Below, piece after piece: positions 53,600 to 63,978 of a stretch of DNA of 64,000 nucleotides. The DNA is taken from the NCBI GenBank assembly GCA_016700055.1, contig CP064997.1, positions 1,550,001-1,614,000 of the forward strand, written 5' to 3'. Source of the stretch: Actinomycetota bacterium (GTDB taxonomy: Bacteria; Actinomycetota; Acidimicrobiia; Acidimicrobiales; Ilumatobacteraceae). The number at the start of each line of letters is the position of its first letter. The first letter of the stretch is position 1. Under the pieces are notes generated by a model. The model was not told the DNA's origin. It was given only the letters and a program-made list of their open reading frames with translations, and searched no databases. A program made the translations under genes and the position numbers.

Positions 53600-56529
53600 C
53601 CGCGGGAGCGGGCGCACGCGTCGATGAGGTGGAAGGATCGGCGTCGATGCCCGCCGCGCTCACGCGACGCGAGTCCGAGATCCTCGCCGCCGTCGGCGAG
53701 CACCTCACCAACGCCGAGATCGCGGCCCGTTGCTTCGTGTCGGTCCGGACCGTCGAGTCGCACGTGTCCGCGATCTTGCGCAAGGTCGGGGAGTCGAGTC
53801 GGCGGGAGCTGGCGCGCCGTGCGCCCGACCTCCTGGGGGCGACACCTGCCCAGCCGTCTGTGCCCGGACCTGTGGAGCTCCTCGCCGACAAGGAGACGTT
53901 CGTCGGGCGCGGCCACGAGCAGGAGCGGCTTGCCGAGCTGTGGCGGCGGGCGATGCAACCCCAGCTCATGGTGGCGTTGGTCACCGGAGAGGCCGGCATC
54001 GGCAAGTCACGCCTGGTCGCGGAGTTCGCCGTCGAGGCGAGCGGCGAGGGCCGCGTCGTGCTGGGTTCCTGCTACGCGGGCACCCAGGCGCCCTTCCAAC
54101 CCTTCGCCCAGGTGCTGGTCGACGATGCGACCCAGCCGGGCGATCCGGCCTGGCTGGACTGGATCGGGGCGGCAGGACCCACGCTCGCCCGTGTGGCGCC
54201 CGAGCTGGGTCGCCGGCTCGACCTCGCCGAGCCGGGCGAAGATGTCGACCCGCTCGACGAGAAGGCCGGGGCGCTCGCCGAGCTCCACGGCTACTTCAGC
54301 CGCGCCTCCCGCACCCGACCGCTGATACTCATCGTCGAGGACGTCCACTGGGCCAGCCGTTCGACGCGTGACGCCGTGCTGCACATCGCACGCGTCGGCG
54401 GCCGCTGCCCGATGCTGGTCATCGTCACCTCCCGCGACACGGCCCCCGAACGAGACGACGCCCTGGTCACCTTGTTCGGCGAGCTCCTCCGACTTGCCAA
54501 CGTCGAACACATCGCGCTCGGCGGTCTCGACGAGGATGCGATCGGCGCTCTGCTGGAGGGCGACGTCAGCGGGCTCGACGCGTCGCGTGTGCTCGCCGAA
54601 ACCGGTGGGAACGCCCTGCTGGTCCGCGAACGCCTGCGATCGGGCACTTCGGCCGGCGGACCGTCCATCGCCGCGCTGCTCGGCGATCGTTGCGCGCGTC
54701 TCGACCCTTCAACGGTGGACGTCGTCAATGCCGCGGCGGTGATCGGCGCAGAGTTCGACGCGGGCTTCCTCGCCGCGTGCCTCGACTGGGGCGTGAGCGA
54801 TGTCGTGTCGGCGCTCGAAGCCGGGGAGGCGGCCGGCCTCGTCGCCTCGACACCAGGGCGGCCGGCCCGCTTCCGCTTCGTGCACGCCCTCTTCCAGGCC
54901 TGGCTGTACGAGTCGCTTCCGCCCCACGATCGTCGACGACGGCACCATCAGGCCTTCGTCGCCCTCGAGCGGCGCGGGGACACCGACGACGTCGTCGCCG
55001 ACCTGGCCCGCCACGCGCGCGACGCGGCGCCCCTGACCGACGCGCGCACGGCGATCGACTACTCGCTCCGTGCCGGCAGGCTGGCCGAGCAGGCGCTCGG
55101 TTTCGACGAGGCCTCGAGCCACTACCGCGTTGCGCTCGGGCTCCTCGACCTCGCCGACGAGCACGACCATCACCTTCGTCTCGACGTGACCATTCGCCTC
55201 GGGAGCGCCCTCACCCACGCGGGCGACCCGGATGGGCGTCTCGTACTGAGCGACGCCGGCCGCCTGGCGCTCCGCGACGGATCCGGGGGGCAGCTGGTGG
55301 AGATCGCCGAGGCCATGGTGCAGTACGGCTCGTCGCGGAGACCCGGCGCCGTCGACCCGGAGTTCGAAGCGATCGCCGAGCAGGCCTTGGAGCGGCTCGG
55401 CCCGGAGGCGTCCGCGCCGCGCGCCCGGATACTGGCGTTGCTGGGAAGCGGTATCGGTGCTGGCCGAGACTCTGAGCGTGGTTACGAACTCGCGCGGGAG
55501 GCGCTGGCGATGGCCCGCTCGCTCGATGACCCGGTCACCCTCGGTCACGTGCTCCTCGCCAATCGGTTCTTCGGGATCGAGCCGGGACGGCCCGACCAAC
55601 GACGCCAGGTCGCCGAAGAGCTCATCGCCCTCGGCCAGCAGCACCACGAGCCGATCCTGGTCATCATCGGCACGATGACCCGCGCGTGGTCAGCCCGCGA
55701 GGCCGGGGATCTCGCGGGTTACGGCGACGACGTCGACCGCGTCGCCGCGATGCTGGCGAGCCGACCCGTCGCCTACCCCCGCCTCACCCTCGGGCTGCAA
55801 CAGGCTACGCGGCAGCTGCTCCTTGGGGACCTGCGTTGCGCCGAGGAAGCCTTCGGGCAGCTGTACGCCGCCGCCTATGACGCCTCGACCGACCCGAACG
55901 GCCTCGTCGGACCGCTGCTCCTCGCCATCCGCTACGCCCAAGGACGCCTGCCCGAGATGATCGACGTCCTCGAGACCGCGGTCGCCGCCAACCCGGGCTT
56001 CACCGCGGCGTACGAGGGATGCCTCGCCGTTGCGTACGGGCAAGCCGATCGCGTCGACGATGCTCGGCGGATCCTGCGCCGATGGGCCGACGCCGGGTTC
56101 AAGGGTGTCCAACGAAACTGGGTTCGGCCGGCGACGATCGCCTACTTCTGCGATGCCGCCGAACAGACCCGTGATGCCGACGCCGCGAGCCAGCTGGTCG
56201 CTCACCTCCAACCCCTCTCGGGCCTGCTCGCTGACTTCAGCGTGACCGTGGGCATGCCGATCGACCTCGCGATCAGTCAAGCCTCGCTCACCATGGGCGA
56301 CGTCGACGGCGCCGCCATCGCCGCTGAGGGAGCCATCGCCGCCAGCCGCCGCCGGAAAACACCTGTGTTCCTCGGGCGCGAGCTCGTCCGGCTCGCCGAA
56401 TGCCGACGCCGTCAGGGAGCGGGCTCGAGCGAGGTTCGCCGCCTTGTCGACGAAGCCCGGGAGCTTGCCAGCTGCACCGGTGCTGCAATCATCGGCCGCG
56501 ACGTGGAGATGTACGGCCTCGCCGGCTAG
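53596..56529 (+). CDS. large LuxR-type ATPase regulator with N-terminal HTH
   Basis: A 977-residue protein. A LuxR-family helix-turn-helix is at the N-terminus (LTRRESEILAAVGEHLTNAEIAARCFVSVRTVESHVSAILRKVG, about 22-65). Then comes a P-loop ATPase (GEAGIGKS at 131-138, LILIVEDVHWAS later) and a long helical repeat region. Most LAL/MalT-like regulators have the HTH at the C-terminus, so the order is reversed. ATG 53596 overlaps the OsmC stop, suggesting one operon. Confidence 0.88.
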   Translation: MTAGAGARVDEVEGSASMPAALTRRESEILAAVGEHLTNAEIAARCFVSVRTVESHVSAILRKVGESSRRELARRAPDLLGATPAQPSVPGPVELLADKETFVGRGHEQERLAELWRRAMQPQLMVALVTGEAGIGKSRLVAEFAVEASGEGRVVLGSCYAGTQAPFQPFAQVLVDDATQPGDPAWLDWIGAAGPTLARVAPELGRRLDLAEPGEDVDPLDEKAGALAELHGYFSRASRTRPLILIVEDVHWASRSTRDAVLHIARVGGRCPMLVIVTSRDTAPERDDALVTLFGELLRLANVEHIALGGLDEDAIGALLEGDVSGLDASRVLAETGGNALLVRERLRSGTSAGGPSIAALLGDRCARLDPSTVDVVNAAAVIGAEFDAGFLAACLDWGVSDVVSALEAGEAAGLVASTPGRPARFRFVHALFQAWLYESLPPHDRRRRHHQAFVALERRGDTDDVVADLARHARDAAPLTDARTAIDYSLRAGRLAEQALGFDEASSHYRVALGLLDLADEHDHHLRLDVTIRLGSALTHAGDPDGRLVLSDAGRLALRDGSGGQLVEIAEAMVQYGSSRRPGAVDPEFEAIAEQALERLGPEASAPRARILALLGSGIGAGRDSERGYELAREALAMARSLDDPVTLGHVLLANRFFGIEPGRPDQRRQVAEELIALGQQHHEPILVIIGTMTRAWSAREAGDLAGYGDDVDRVAAMLASRPVAYPRLTLGLQQATRQLLLGDLRCAEEAFGQLYAAAYDASTDPNGLVGPLLLAIRYAQGRLPEMIDVLETAVAANPGFTAAYEGCLAVAYGQADRVDDARRILRRWADAGFKGVQRNWVRPATIAYFCDAAEQTRDADAASQLVAHLQPLSGLLADFSVTVGMPIDLAISQASLTMGDVDGAAIAAEGAIAASRRRKTPVFLGRELVRLAECRRRQGAGSSEVRRLVDEARELASCTGAAIIGRDVEMYGLAG

Positions 56530-56798
56530 CAGCGAGGCGATGCCTCCCGGTGCTGGCTGCACGGGGAAGCCTTCACCGGTCGTGCTCACACTCGAGCCGG
56601 CCGAGAGGTCGAGCTCAGGGACGTCCTGCCAGGACCTCGGCGCTCCGTCGTCGAGCGACGCACCTGTCTGCTCCTCAATGGCTTCCATAGCGCCGATCAT
56701 CCACAGCGACCCCGCCATGCACATCCGTGGCCGCCACGGATTCGTACGCGGAGCCTGCTGTGGCTTGACGCACCAGTCCCCTGGAGAGAGAGAACGAC

Positions 56799-57972
56799 TC
56801 AGGGACAGTGCAGTTCAGTCAGCGCCGAAGTGAGTCGCGCGACCGTCTCGGCGGCGTCGGCCTGCATCGTCGGCGTTACGTGCTGGTAGATGTCCCAGGT
56901 GATCTTGGTGCTCGCGTGGCCGAGGCGCTCGGAGACGATCTTGATGTCGACGCCGGCCTGAAGCGCCAGGGTCGCCCACGTGTGCCGGAGGTCGTGCAGG
57001 CGGATCCGCGGTAGCCGGTACCGGGCGACGCGACGTTCGAAGGCGTTGGAGAAGTGCTCGGGGTGCTGCGGCCGGCCGTCGGGACGGGCGAAGACGAGGT
57101 CGTGATCCTGGTAGTCCGGCCCGAGCAGAAGCCGTTCCTGGGCCTGGCGCTTCCGGACCGCTCGGACCGCAGCGATCGTCGCTCGGTCGATCTCGATGGG
57201 GCGGGGCTTGTGGCTCTTGGTCCGTGGAGCGAGGACCAGCTTGTGCTCGATCGCCGAGGCGGTCTGGAGCAGGACGACGTTGGCCCGTGTCGAGGTCGAC
57301 GTCGTTCCAGCGGACCCCGAGGGCCTCGCCTCGCCGGCATCCTGTTGTGGCGAGGAACAGCCAGGCGGGCTGGTGACGATCCTCGTGCACGAGGTCGAGG
57401 AACCGGGTGAGCGTCGGTGCGTCCCACACCTTCATCTCGGGTGACCGGGCCTGGGCGGTGCCCGGCGGCTGTGCGGACGGCGCGACGTTGCGCACGAGCC
57501 GGTCCCACGCGGTGGCCTCCCGGAGCGCCCGGCCGACGATGGAGTGGATGTAGCGGACGGTGCGAGCTGAGAGTCCGCCTGGCTGTCCGTTCTTGCGGCC
57601 GTGGTCGAGGAGGTCGGCGTAGAACCGGTTGAGCATCCCGGCGTCGATCTGCTGGAGCGGCACGCCGCCGAGGGCCGGGACGACGTGGAGGCGGATGTTC
57701 CGGCTGTAGGACTCGAAGGTCGACGGTTGGATCGTCGAGCGGATGGCCGGGAGCCAGTCGTCGACGAGGAACTGGCCGAAGGTCTGGCGGCCTGGCGCGA
57801 CGTAGGTGCCGCGGCGAACACCGACGCGGAGCTCGTCGAGCGCCGCCTGGGCCTCGGCCTTGGTCCGGATCCCGCGCCGCTTGGCCTGGCGCCGCTCGCC
57901 GTCGCCGCCGGCCGGGAGGTCGACGACGAACCACCAGGTGCCGTTGCTCGCATCGCGTCGGGGCACGCTCAT
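56799..57972 (-). pseudogene. phage-type tyrosine integrase, frameshifted
   Basis: The first half (start ATG 57972) gives an N-terminal arm (SVPRRDASNGTWWFVVDLPAGG), a core-binding domain (TFGQFLVDDWLPAIRSTIQPSTFESYSRNIR) and the first catalytic Arg (TTGCRRGEALG). Near 57284, in a GGCCC run, the frame shifts by one base; the other frame continues with HDLRHTWATLALQAG, LGHASTKITWDIYQHV and a stop at 56799, completing the catalytic residues. Either a sequencing error or an inactivating mutation; the gene is otherwise complete. Confidence 0.8.
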
Positions 57973-58256
57973 TAGACGGTCTCCTCCTCGGCTGCCGCGT
58001 CGAGGGACCGGATCGCATCGGCGAGTCGCTCCAGGACGTCGCCGGCTGCGGTAAAGTCGCCGAAGGCCTGGCGCAGCAGCGCTCTCGAGCGGCTCGTCCC
58101 GAGCGCGGCGAGCCGGTCGGGGAGGTCCGAGGGCGAGACCGATGGCTTCTCCCGCTTGCTGCGTGGCGGGGTCAAGCTGACGAAGAAGGCTCGACCGCTG
58201 GCGCCGGTATGGGTGTGACGGCGTTGCCCCTCCGGCGGCAAGGAATCGCGCAACAT
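57972..58256 (-). CDS. hypothetical protein upstream of the integrase
   Basis: A 94-residue frame with no recognised family; the C-terminal half is helical (LPDRLAALGTSRSRALLRQAFGDFTAAGDVLERLADAI). Its stop TAA overlaps the integrase ATG (TAATG), so it is probably in the same operon. An excisionase or recombination-directionality role is possible only by position. Confidence 0.45.
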   Translation of the reverse strand: MLRDSLPPEGQRRHTHTGASGRAFFVSLTPPRSKREKPSVSPSDLPDRLAALGTSRSRALLRQAFGDFTAAGDVLERLADAIRSLDAAAEEETV

Positions 58257-58400
58257 CGTCGGAGTGCCCGATCACGGCCGACCCCTTGCCATCGCTGATC
58301 AGCGCGACCTCGTGGCTCATCCTCCCACCGCCCCGGAACTTACTTGCGCTGCACCGGCCCCGATGACCTGCTGGATGCCTGCGGTAACCTGGCCGGCGAG

Positions 58401-58562
58401 ATGCCGACCCCGCAACCAAAGCCCAGCGCGAACGAGAGCCTTGAGCTTCCTGTCGAGGAGTTGCTACGCCGCGCCAGGCCGCACCCTGCCTACGGCGAGC
58501 ATGTGATCGACGATCTCACCGCTGAGGAAGCCGACGCGTTCCTCGACGCAGTGCTCAGCTGA
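58401..58562 (+). CDS. VapB-like antitoxin
   Basis: A 53-residue acidic protein (LPVEELLRRARPHPAYGEHVIDDLTAEEADAFLDAV) immediately upstream of a PIN-domain toxin gene, with three bases between. No DNA-binding motif is clear; identification as antitoxin rests on size, charge and position. ATG 58401 is preferred over an earlier ATG at 58344. Confidence 0.6.
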   Translation: MPTPQPKPSANESLELPVEELLRRARPHPAYGEHVIDDLTAEEADAFLDAVLS

Positions 58563-58565
58563 ACC

Positions 58566-58985
58566 GTGGCTCGCGGCCCTGTCGTCGTTGACACCGACGT
58601 CTTCAGTGCCCGCTTGATCCCCGACTCGCTGTTGGCTCGCCGCTATGAAGCTCTGTTGGTGGGCCGCGTCGAACTCATCTCTTTCCAGACGGTCGCTGAG
58701 CTGCGGTACGGAGCGCTGCTACGGGGCTGGGGAACGATCCGGATCTCGCGGCTCGAGACAGCGATCGCCGGCGCCGAGGTCGTCCACTCCGGTGACGACT
58801 TGATCCGGACGTACTCCGAGCTCAGGGCTGCCTGCGCACGAATCGGTCACGCACTCCATCAGCGAGAGCACGACGCCGACCGGTGGATCGCCTCGACGGC
58901 GATCCGACTGGGCGTGCCTCTCGTGTCGAACGACGGAGTATTCCGGGCTACGCCCGGCCTCCTGCTTGAGACACTTCGGAGCTGA
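58566..58985 (+). CDS. PIN-domain VapC-like toxin
   Basis: A 139-residue PIN-domain ribonuclease. The acidic residues that bind metal are seen in VVVDTDVFSA (Asp), FQTVAELRYGAL (Glu) and HDADRWIASTA plus VSNDGVF (Asp). Known VapC toxins cleave tRNA or rRNA; the target here is unknown. GTG start right after the antitoxin, in the region of the damaged integrase. Confidence 0.85.
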   Translation: MARGPVVVDTDVFSARLIPDSLLARRYEALLVGRVELISFQTVAELRYGALLRGWGTIRISRLETAIAGAEVVHSGDDLIRTYSELRAACARIGHALHQREHDADRWIASTAIRLGVPLVSNDGVFRATPGLLLETLRS

Positions 58986-59050
58986 CCGGCTCCGTTGGTA
59001 GTTGAGTTCGCAGTGCACAGTCCTGCCACCTCAAGAAACATGGGGAACGC

Positions 59051-59620
59051 CTACTGGACGTTGACAACGCGGTAGTGCGCGTGGACGACGCCGTTGGCGA
59101 AGCGGCGCTCGGCGAGCAACTCGAGATCCAGCTTGACTCCGCGAGGGATGCCCGGCTTGCCTCCGCCGACGACGACCGGGATGGCGAAGAGGTGGATCTC
59201 GTCGACGAGCCGGGCGCGGAAGGCGTGTTCGGCCAGGCCGGGTCCACTGACGCTGATGTCGGAACCTGCATCCTGCTTCAGTCGAACGACGGCCTCGGCG
59301 TCGAAGGTGCGCTCCAGCCGAGTGCGCGGCGTCCACACGTCGTCGAGCGTGCGGGAGTACACGATCTTGTCCAGCGCCTGCCATTGCGCGGCGTAGGCCG
59401 CTTCGGCGGCCGTGAGGCTGGGGTCGTCTTCGGCCGTCTGCCAAACGGCCATCGTCTCGTACATCCTGCGGCCGTACAGGTGGGTTCCGATGGACGCCTC
59501 GAGGGCATTCACGAACGCGTGGACCTCGGCGTCGGGTACCGCCCAGTCGAAGCGGCCGTCCTCGTCTTCGATGAAGCCGTCGAGTGACATGATCGCCGCG
59601 TAGACGAGTTTCCGCATCAC
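59051..59620 (-). CDS. dihydrofolate reductase-fold protein (RibD C-terminal type)
   Basis: A 189-residue protein with the DHFR/RibD C-terminal fold: KLVYAAIMSLDGFIEDEDGRFDW at the start, GTHLYGRRMYETMAVWQ and LVDEIHLFAIPVVVGGGKPGIP near the end. Such stand-alone proteins reduce varied substrates with NADPH; the physiological one is not known. Two adjacent Met residues allow a start at either; the length suits both. Confidence 0.85.
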   Translation of the reverse strand: MMRKLVYAAIMSLDGFIEDEDGRFDWAVPDAEVHAFVNALEASIGTHLYGRRMYETMAVWQTAEDDPSLTAAEAAYAAQWQALDKIVYSRTLDDVWTPRTRLERTFDAEAVVRLKQDAGSDISVSGPGLAEHAFRARLVDEIHLFAIPVVVGGGKPGIPRGVKLDLELLAERRFANGVVHAHYRVVNVQ

Positions 59621-59647
59621 CCCTCCTTCTCTTGCGCTCGGCGGTGT

Positions 59648-60574
59648 CTACCGGAGGACTCGGCACAGCCAGGTGACGACGAGCTCGAAGAAGCCCGGTG
59701 CACGCCTTGGCTGGCCCGTCTGCGGATCGGGTGTGCGGATGCCGTGGTCGGCGCCGTCAAAGATCACGATCTCGTGCTCGGTGTGCCCAGATCGGGCGAA
59801 TGCCGCCTCCAATGCGGCGATGCTCGCCTGCACGGGTACGTACACGTCGGCACTGCCGTATACGGCGAGCAGCGGGCAGCGCAGCGCTTCGAGGGCCGCG
59901 ACCGGGTCGTAGTCCGCGATCCCGGCGAAGAAGTTCAGCTCCTCCACGCTCGCGATCTCGACGATCCGGCTCCACGGTTCGCCGAGCGCCGCGGTCTCGG
60001 AGGCGATGATGTCGTGAGCATCGTCTCCGGCGCGCAAGCGCTGCACCAGCCGCTGGAACAGGGCGAGCGCGGCGGCGATCTCGTCCTCGCTGTAGCCCTC
60101 CGCGCGACCGCGATGCTCGATCTGCCACTGCTCGTTCTCCGCAACCGTCACGCCCGGGCCGGAGAAGAAGCACACCGCGGCGATCTCGGAACCGGCCGCC
60201 GCGAGGGGGGCGACCCAGCCGCCCTGGCTACCGCCGAAGAGCGCCACCTTGCCTGCGTCCACACCAGGCACCGCCCCCACGGCGGTGACGGCGCCACGCG
60301 TCTCCGCCGCGCGATCGAAGATGGTCTGTCTGGTCCAGTCGCCACTCGACTCGCCGACACCGGGCTTGTCGTACGAGTACACCGCCAACCCAGCTGCGGT
60401 GAACCGCTCGCCGATGTCTTCCCACCTTCGGCTGCCGGGGCCCGAGCCGGCGACGAGCACCACGGCGGGCACGGGGCGCGCATCGCTCGCGGTCTGGGGC
60501 AGGAAGAGATCGCCGACGAGATGGTCGGCGCCGTGGTCGAACTCGATCGTCTGGCGAATCGGGGAGAACAACAC
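59648..60574 (-). CDS. alpha/beta hydrolase
   Basis: About 308 residues with the nucleophile elbow GGSQGGW, the oxyanion region AGSGPGS, Asp in YGSADVYVP and His in DGADHGI, a complete catalytic triad. The C-terminal cap segments resemble acyl peptidase or esterase-like dienelactone hydrolases; substrate unknown. The GTG at 60574 is chosen because homology begins with VLFSPIRQTIEFDHG. Confidence 0.85.
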   Translation of the reverse strand: MLFSPIRQTIEFDHGADHLVGDLFLPQTASDARPVPAVVLVAGSGPGSRRWEDIGERFTAAGLAVYSYDKPGVGESSGDWTRQTIFDRAAETRGAVTAVGAVPGVDAGKVALFGGSQGGWVAPLAAAGSEIAAVCFFSGPGVTVAENEQWQIEHRGRAEGYSEDEIAAALALFQRLVQRLRAGDDAHDIIASETAALGEPWSRIVEIASVEELNFFAGIADYDPVAALEALRCPLLAVYGSADVYVPVQASIAALEAAFARSGHTEHEIVIFDGADHGIRTPDPQTGQPRRAPGFFELVVTWLCRVLR

Positions 60575-60606
60575 CTGATAGATGGTGCCAGGTGGGGCGC
60601 CTGCGT

Positions 60607-60981
60607 TCAGGCAACCGCGGCGATCGCCGGCGACAACTCGCGGCCGACGGAGTCGACGATGCGATTCACGCCGCCTACTTCGTGGAGTCTCATCACCAGC
60701 CGAGGGGTGCCCCGCCAGCCGGGCTCGGTGTCCAGCACCACCGAGTCGCCGTCGATGCGCACGATTCGAAGCTGCTTCGCCCCGGCGAGCGTCTCGTCGG
60801 CGCTGATGTGCCACAGCACGCGCCCGAGCCTGTAGAGGCGGTTCAGGTCGAGCGGACCGCGGCGCAGTTCCAGCCAGAAGGAACGCCCCCAGCGCAGCAC
60901 CTCGTGGCGGTGGGACCAGGTGAAGGCGATGAGCGCAGTCCGGGTGAACGGACGGGCGACCTTGCGCAGGAGAGCGAACAT
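60607..60981 (-). CDS. hypothetical protein
   Basis: A 124-residue frame starting MFALLRKVARP, basic in the first half and with a beta-rich second half (RIVRIDGDSVVLDTEPGW). No family is recognised. It lies just before the hydrolase gene on the same strand and is divergent from the Thr-rich lipoprotein. Confidence 0.5.
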   Translation of the reverse strand: MFALLRKVARPFTRTALIAFTWSHRHEVLRWGRSFWLELRRGPLDLNRLYRLGRVLWHISADETLAGAKQLRIVRIDGDSVVLDTEPGWRGTPRLVMRLHEVGGVNRIVDSVGRELSPAIAAVA

Positions 60982-61123
60982 GTGCGGGCATTCCCGCGGC
61001 GGGAGCGGCGCAAACACGGGAGTTGCCGTGGACCTTTGGCTCTACACCCGCGCGCGGGCGCGGCGCACCGTTGAGCCGGAACACGACTCGGGCGGCGTTC
61101 GTCCGTCCGTCGAAGGAGGCGCC

Positions 61124-62197
61124 ATGTCACCGCGCCGCGCACCCACCGTCTCTTCTGCCTTGTTTGCCGTGGCGGCAGCCTTGGCGGCAGTGGCCTTGGT
61201 CACCGGCTGTAGTTCGTCGGATCAGATCGGCGGCACCGACCCCGATGCCACGACCGAGGACACGACTCAGGCCACGACCGAGGACACGACTCAGGCCACG
61301 ACCGACGACTCGACCGACGACACGACCGACCACACGACCGAGGACACGACCGGCGACACAGCTGTCAGCGGGCTCAGCGACCCGCTGCCGGACGCCTCCG
61401 AGCCGGGTCTCGTGGAGTGCGATGGGTGCACCGAGGTCTCGGGGATCACGGACTTCACCCCAGACGTGGGTGAGGCCACCACGCTGACGCTTGCCGGCAC
61501 TGTGTCCGGTACCGAGGGCACCGGCACGTTCTTCGTCGAGGACGCCAGCGGGCATTCGCTCGGCGGGCGGGTGCCGACCGAGACCGATGGCAGCTTCGCG
61601 GTCACCGTGCCGCTCTTCTGCGGGGAGCAGACCGTGAAGCTGGCGTGGGAGAACGACGCTGGGTCTTCGGGCGCCGTGCTTCGACCGGCGACCGGTGCCT
61701 GCACGTCGGCGTCCCTGCGGGTGACCCTCACCTGGGATGACCTCGGCGACGACTTCGAGCTGCACCTCGTGCGTGAAGGCGGTGCGATCAACGACCGCAC
61801 CGACGACGGTTCCTACTCGAACGACTGCACCTGGACCACCTGCATCGGCAGCTCGCCGGACTGGGGTGTGCTCGGTGATGCCTCTGACGACCCGGTGAAG
61901 GACATCGACGACACCGGCTCGTTCGGCCCGGAGAACATCATCCTGACGAACCCGGAGCCGATTACGTACACGGTGCTGGTGGAGCACTGGGGTAACGGCT
62001 CTCCCGACGCGGACGGCGAGGTGATCGTCAACGTCGAGGGCGGCCAGGTGGTGGCGGTGCCGATCACCGACCTCGCACCGAAGTGGGTGGTCACCGTCGC
62101 CACCGTCGAGTTCCCGGCCGGCGTCGTCACCACGGTCGACGAGCGCTACGACTGCACCGGCGAGTGGAGCGGAGGCTGCGCGGCGGCGCTGCCGTAG
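61124..62197 (+). CDS. Thr-rich lipoprotein
   Basis: A 357-residue secreted protein. The signal peptide ends in a lipobox-like LVTGCSSS (Cys about residue 29), so it is probably lipid-anchored. A Thr/Asp-rich stalk with tandem repeats (TTEDTTQA) follows, then a beta-structured domain with paired cysteines (CDGC; CTWTTC) and a C-terminal part ending with a further Cys pair. Function unknown. AAGGAGGC precedes ATG 61124. Confidence 0.7.
   Translation: MSPRRAPTVSSALFAVAAALAAVALVTGCSSSDQIGGTDPDATTEDTTQATTEDTTQATTDDSTDDTTDHTTEDTTGDTAVSGLSDPLPDASEPGLVECDGCTEVSGITDFTPDVGEATTLTLAGTVSGTEGTGTFFVEDASGHSLGGRVPTETDGSFAVTVPLFCGEQTVKLAWENDAGSSGAVLRPATGACTSASLRVTLTWDDLGDDFELHLVREGGAINDRTDDGSYSNDCTWTTCIGSSPDWGVLGDASDDPVKDIDDTGSFGPENIILTNPEPITYTVLVEHWGNGSPDADGEVIVNVEGGQVVAVPITDLAPKWVVTVATVEFPAGVVTTVDERYDCTGEWSGGCAAALP
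61247..61294 (+). repeat. tandem 24-bp repeat in the lipoprotein stalk
   Basis: Two exact copies of a 24-bp unit beginning GCCACGACCGAGGACACG encode the Thr-rich stalk; a degenerate third unit follows. Such repeats can change length by slippage. Confidence 0.75.
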
Positions 62198-62239
62198 TAC
62201 GGCCGTGCTGCCGTCATGGCCGTCATGGCCGTCCTGCCG

Positions 62240-63892
62240 TCATGCGGTCGGGCCGAGCCCGTGGAGGCCGAGTCGCTCCGTAGCGGTGTCGCGCAGCTTG
62301 TACTTCTGGATCTTGCCGGTGACGGTCATCGGGAACTCGTCGACGCGGAGCACGTAGCGGGGCACCTTGTAGTGGGCGATGCGGCCCTCGCAGAACTCGC
62401 GGACGGCAGCGGTGTCGAGCGTCGATCCCGGGGTCGCGCGCACTAGCGCGCATACCTCTTCGCCGAGACGCGGATCGGGTACACCGACCACCTGCACCTC
62501 GACGACCTCCGGATGGCCGTACAGGAACTCCTCGATCTCGCGCGGCGACACGTTCTCGCCGCCGCGGATGATCAGGTCCTTGATGCGCCCGGTGATGTTG
62601 ACGTAACCATCGGCATCCATCACCGCCAAGTCCCCGGTGTGCATCCAGCCCTCGGCGTCGATCGCCCGTGCCGTCTTGTCGGGCTCCTCCCAGTAGCCGC
62701 GCATCACCGAGTAGCCGCGTGTCTGGAACTCCCCGGCGGTGCCGCGGGGCACCGTCGCGTCCGTCTCCGGGTCGGCGATGCGGATCTCGACGTGGGGGTG
62801 CACCCTGCCGACGCTGCCGACGCGCTGGTCGATCGAGTCGTCGGGACCGGTCTGCGTGGACACGGGCGAGGTCTCGGTCATGCCGTACGCGATCGTCACC
62901 TCGTTCATGTGCATCCGGTCGATCACTTGCTTCATCACCTCGACCGGGCACGGAGAGCCGGCCATGATCCCCGTGCGCAGCGACGTGAGGTCGTAGGTGT
63001 CGAAGTCGGGAACCGACAGCTCGGCGATGAACATCGTCGGCACGCCGTACAACACGCTGCAGCGCTCCGCCTGCACCGTCTCGAGCACCGAGATCGGCTC
63101 GAACGCGTCGTTCGGCACGACCATCGTCGCCCCGTGCGACACGCACCCGAGGTTGCCCATGACCATCCCGAAGCAGTGGTAGAAGGGCACCGGGATGCAC
63201 ACCCGGTCGTTCTCGGTGAACCCGCACGCCTCGCCGACGAAGAAGCCGTTGTTCAAGATGTTGCGGTGGGTGAGGGTGGCACCCTTCGGCAGGCCGGTGG
63301 TGCCGGATGTGTACTGGATGTTGATCGGGTCGTGGTTGCCGAGCGAGCGCGTCCGCGCCAGCAGCGTCGCGTCGTCAACCTCGGGTGCGCGGGCGACCAG
63401 TGCGCTCCACTCGTCGGTGTCGAAGAACACCGCCTGCTCCACTCCCGGGCACCGCTCGCTCACCTCGTCCCACATCGCCCGGTAGTCGCTCGTCTTGAAG
63501 GTGGGGGCGGCGAGCAGCATCTTGCAGCCGGACTGGTTGAGCACGAACTCCAGCTCCGACGTGCGGTACGCGGGATTGACGCACACCATGATCACGCCGA
63601 TGCGGGCGGTCGCGAACTGGGCGACGACCCACTCGGACCTGTTCGGCGACCAGAGCCCGACGCGGTCGCCCGCCTCCATCCCGCTCGCCAGCAGTGCGCG
63701 AGCCAGGTCGTCGACGCGTGCGTCCAGTTCGTCGTAGGTCCAACGGATGCCCTGGTGGCGTACGACCAGCGCTTCGTGGCCACCTCGTCGGGCGACGGCG
63801 CCGCGCAGGCTCTCGTCGATGGTCTGTTCGAGCAGCGCGACTTCGGTGGAGCCGGCGTCGTAAGACGGTTCGGCAGACGAGTGAACCGACAT
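62240..63892 (-). CDS. AMP-binding acyl-CoA synthetase
   Basis: A 550-residue AMP-forming synthetase: [24 protein letters not shown]-loop, [36 protein letters not shown] and the [20 protein letters not shown] hinge, with Lys in [11 protein letters not shown]. It activates a fatty or related acid as CoA ester; the substrate is unknown but the sequence fits medium-chain or FadD-type ligases. ATG 63892 gives the expected N-terminus. Confidence 0.93.
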   Translation of the reverse strand: MSVHSSAEPSYDAGSTEVALLEQTIDESLRGAVARRGGHEALVVRHQGIRWTYDELDARVDDLARALLASGMEAGDRVGLWSPNRSEWVVAQFATARIGVIMVCVNPAYRTSELEFVLNQSGCKMLLAAPTFKTSDYRAMWDEVSERCPGVEQAVFFDTDEWSALVARAPEVDDATLLARTRSLGNHDPINIQYTSGTTGLPKGATLTHRNILNNGFFVGEACGFTENDRVCIPVPFYHCFGMVMGNLGCVSHGATMVVPNDAFEPISVLETVQAERCSVLYGVPTMFIAELSVPDFDTYDLTSLRTGIMAGSPCPVEVMKQVIDRMHMNEVTIAYGMTETSPVSTQTGPDDSIDQRVGSVGRVHPHVEIRIADPETDATVPRGTAGEFQTRGYSVMRGYWEEPDKTARAIDAEGWMHTGDLAVMDADGYVNITGRIKDLIIRGGENVSPREIEEFLYGHPEVVEVQVVGVPDPRLGEEVCALVRATPGSTLDTAAVREFCEGRIAHYKVPRYVLRVDEFPMTVTGKIQKYKLRDTATERLGLHGLGPTA

Positions 63893-63978
63893 GGCTGTAC
63901 CCCCAAAGTCGATTGGTGCGCCGATCGTACGCCCCGTGCCGATCGGGTTCGGACGGCACCGTCCGCGAAGATGCAGCC

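Noticed and set aside
55690..56724. A 344-codon minus-strand frame opposite the LuxR-type gene
   Set aside because: The coding strand carries clear HTH and P-loop motifs; this frame has none and only its first codons lie outside.
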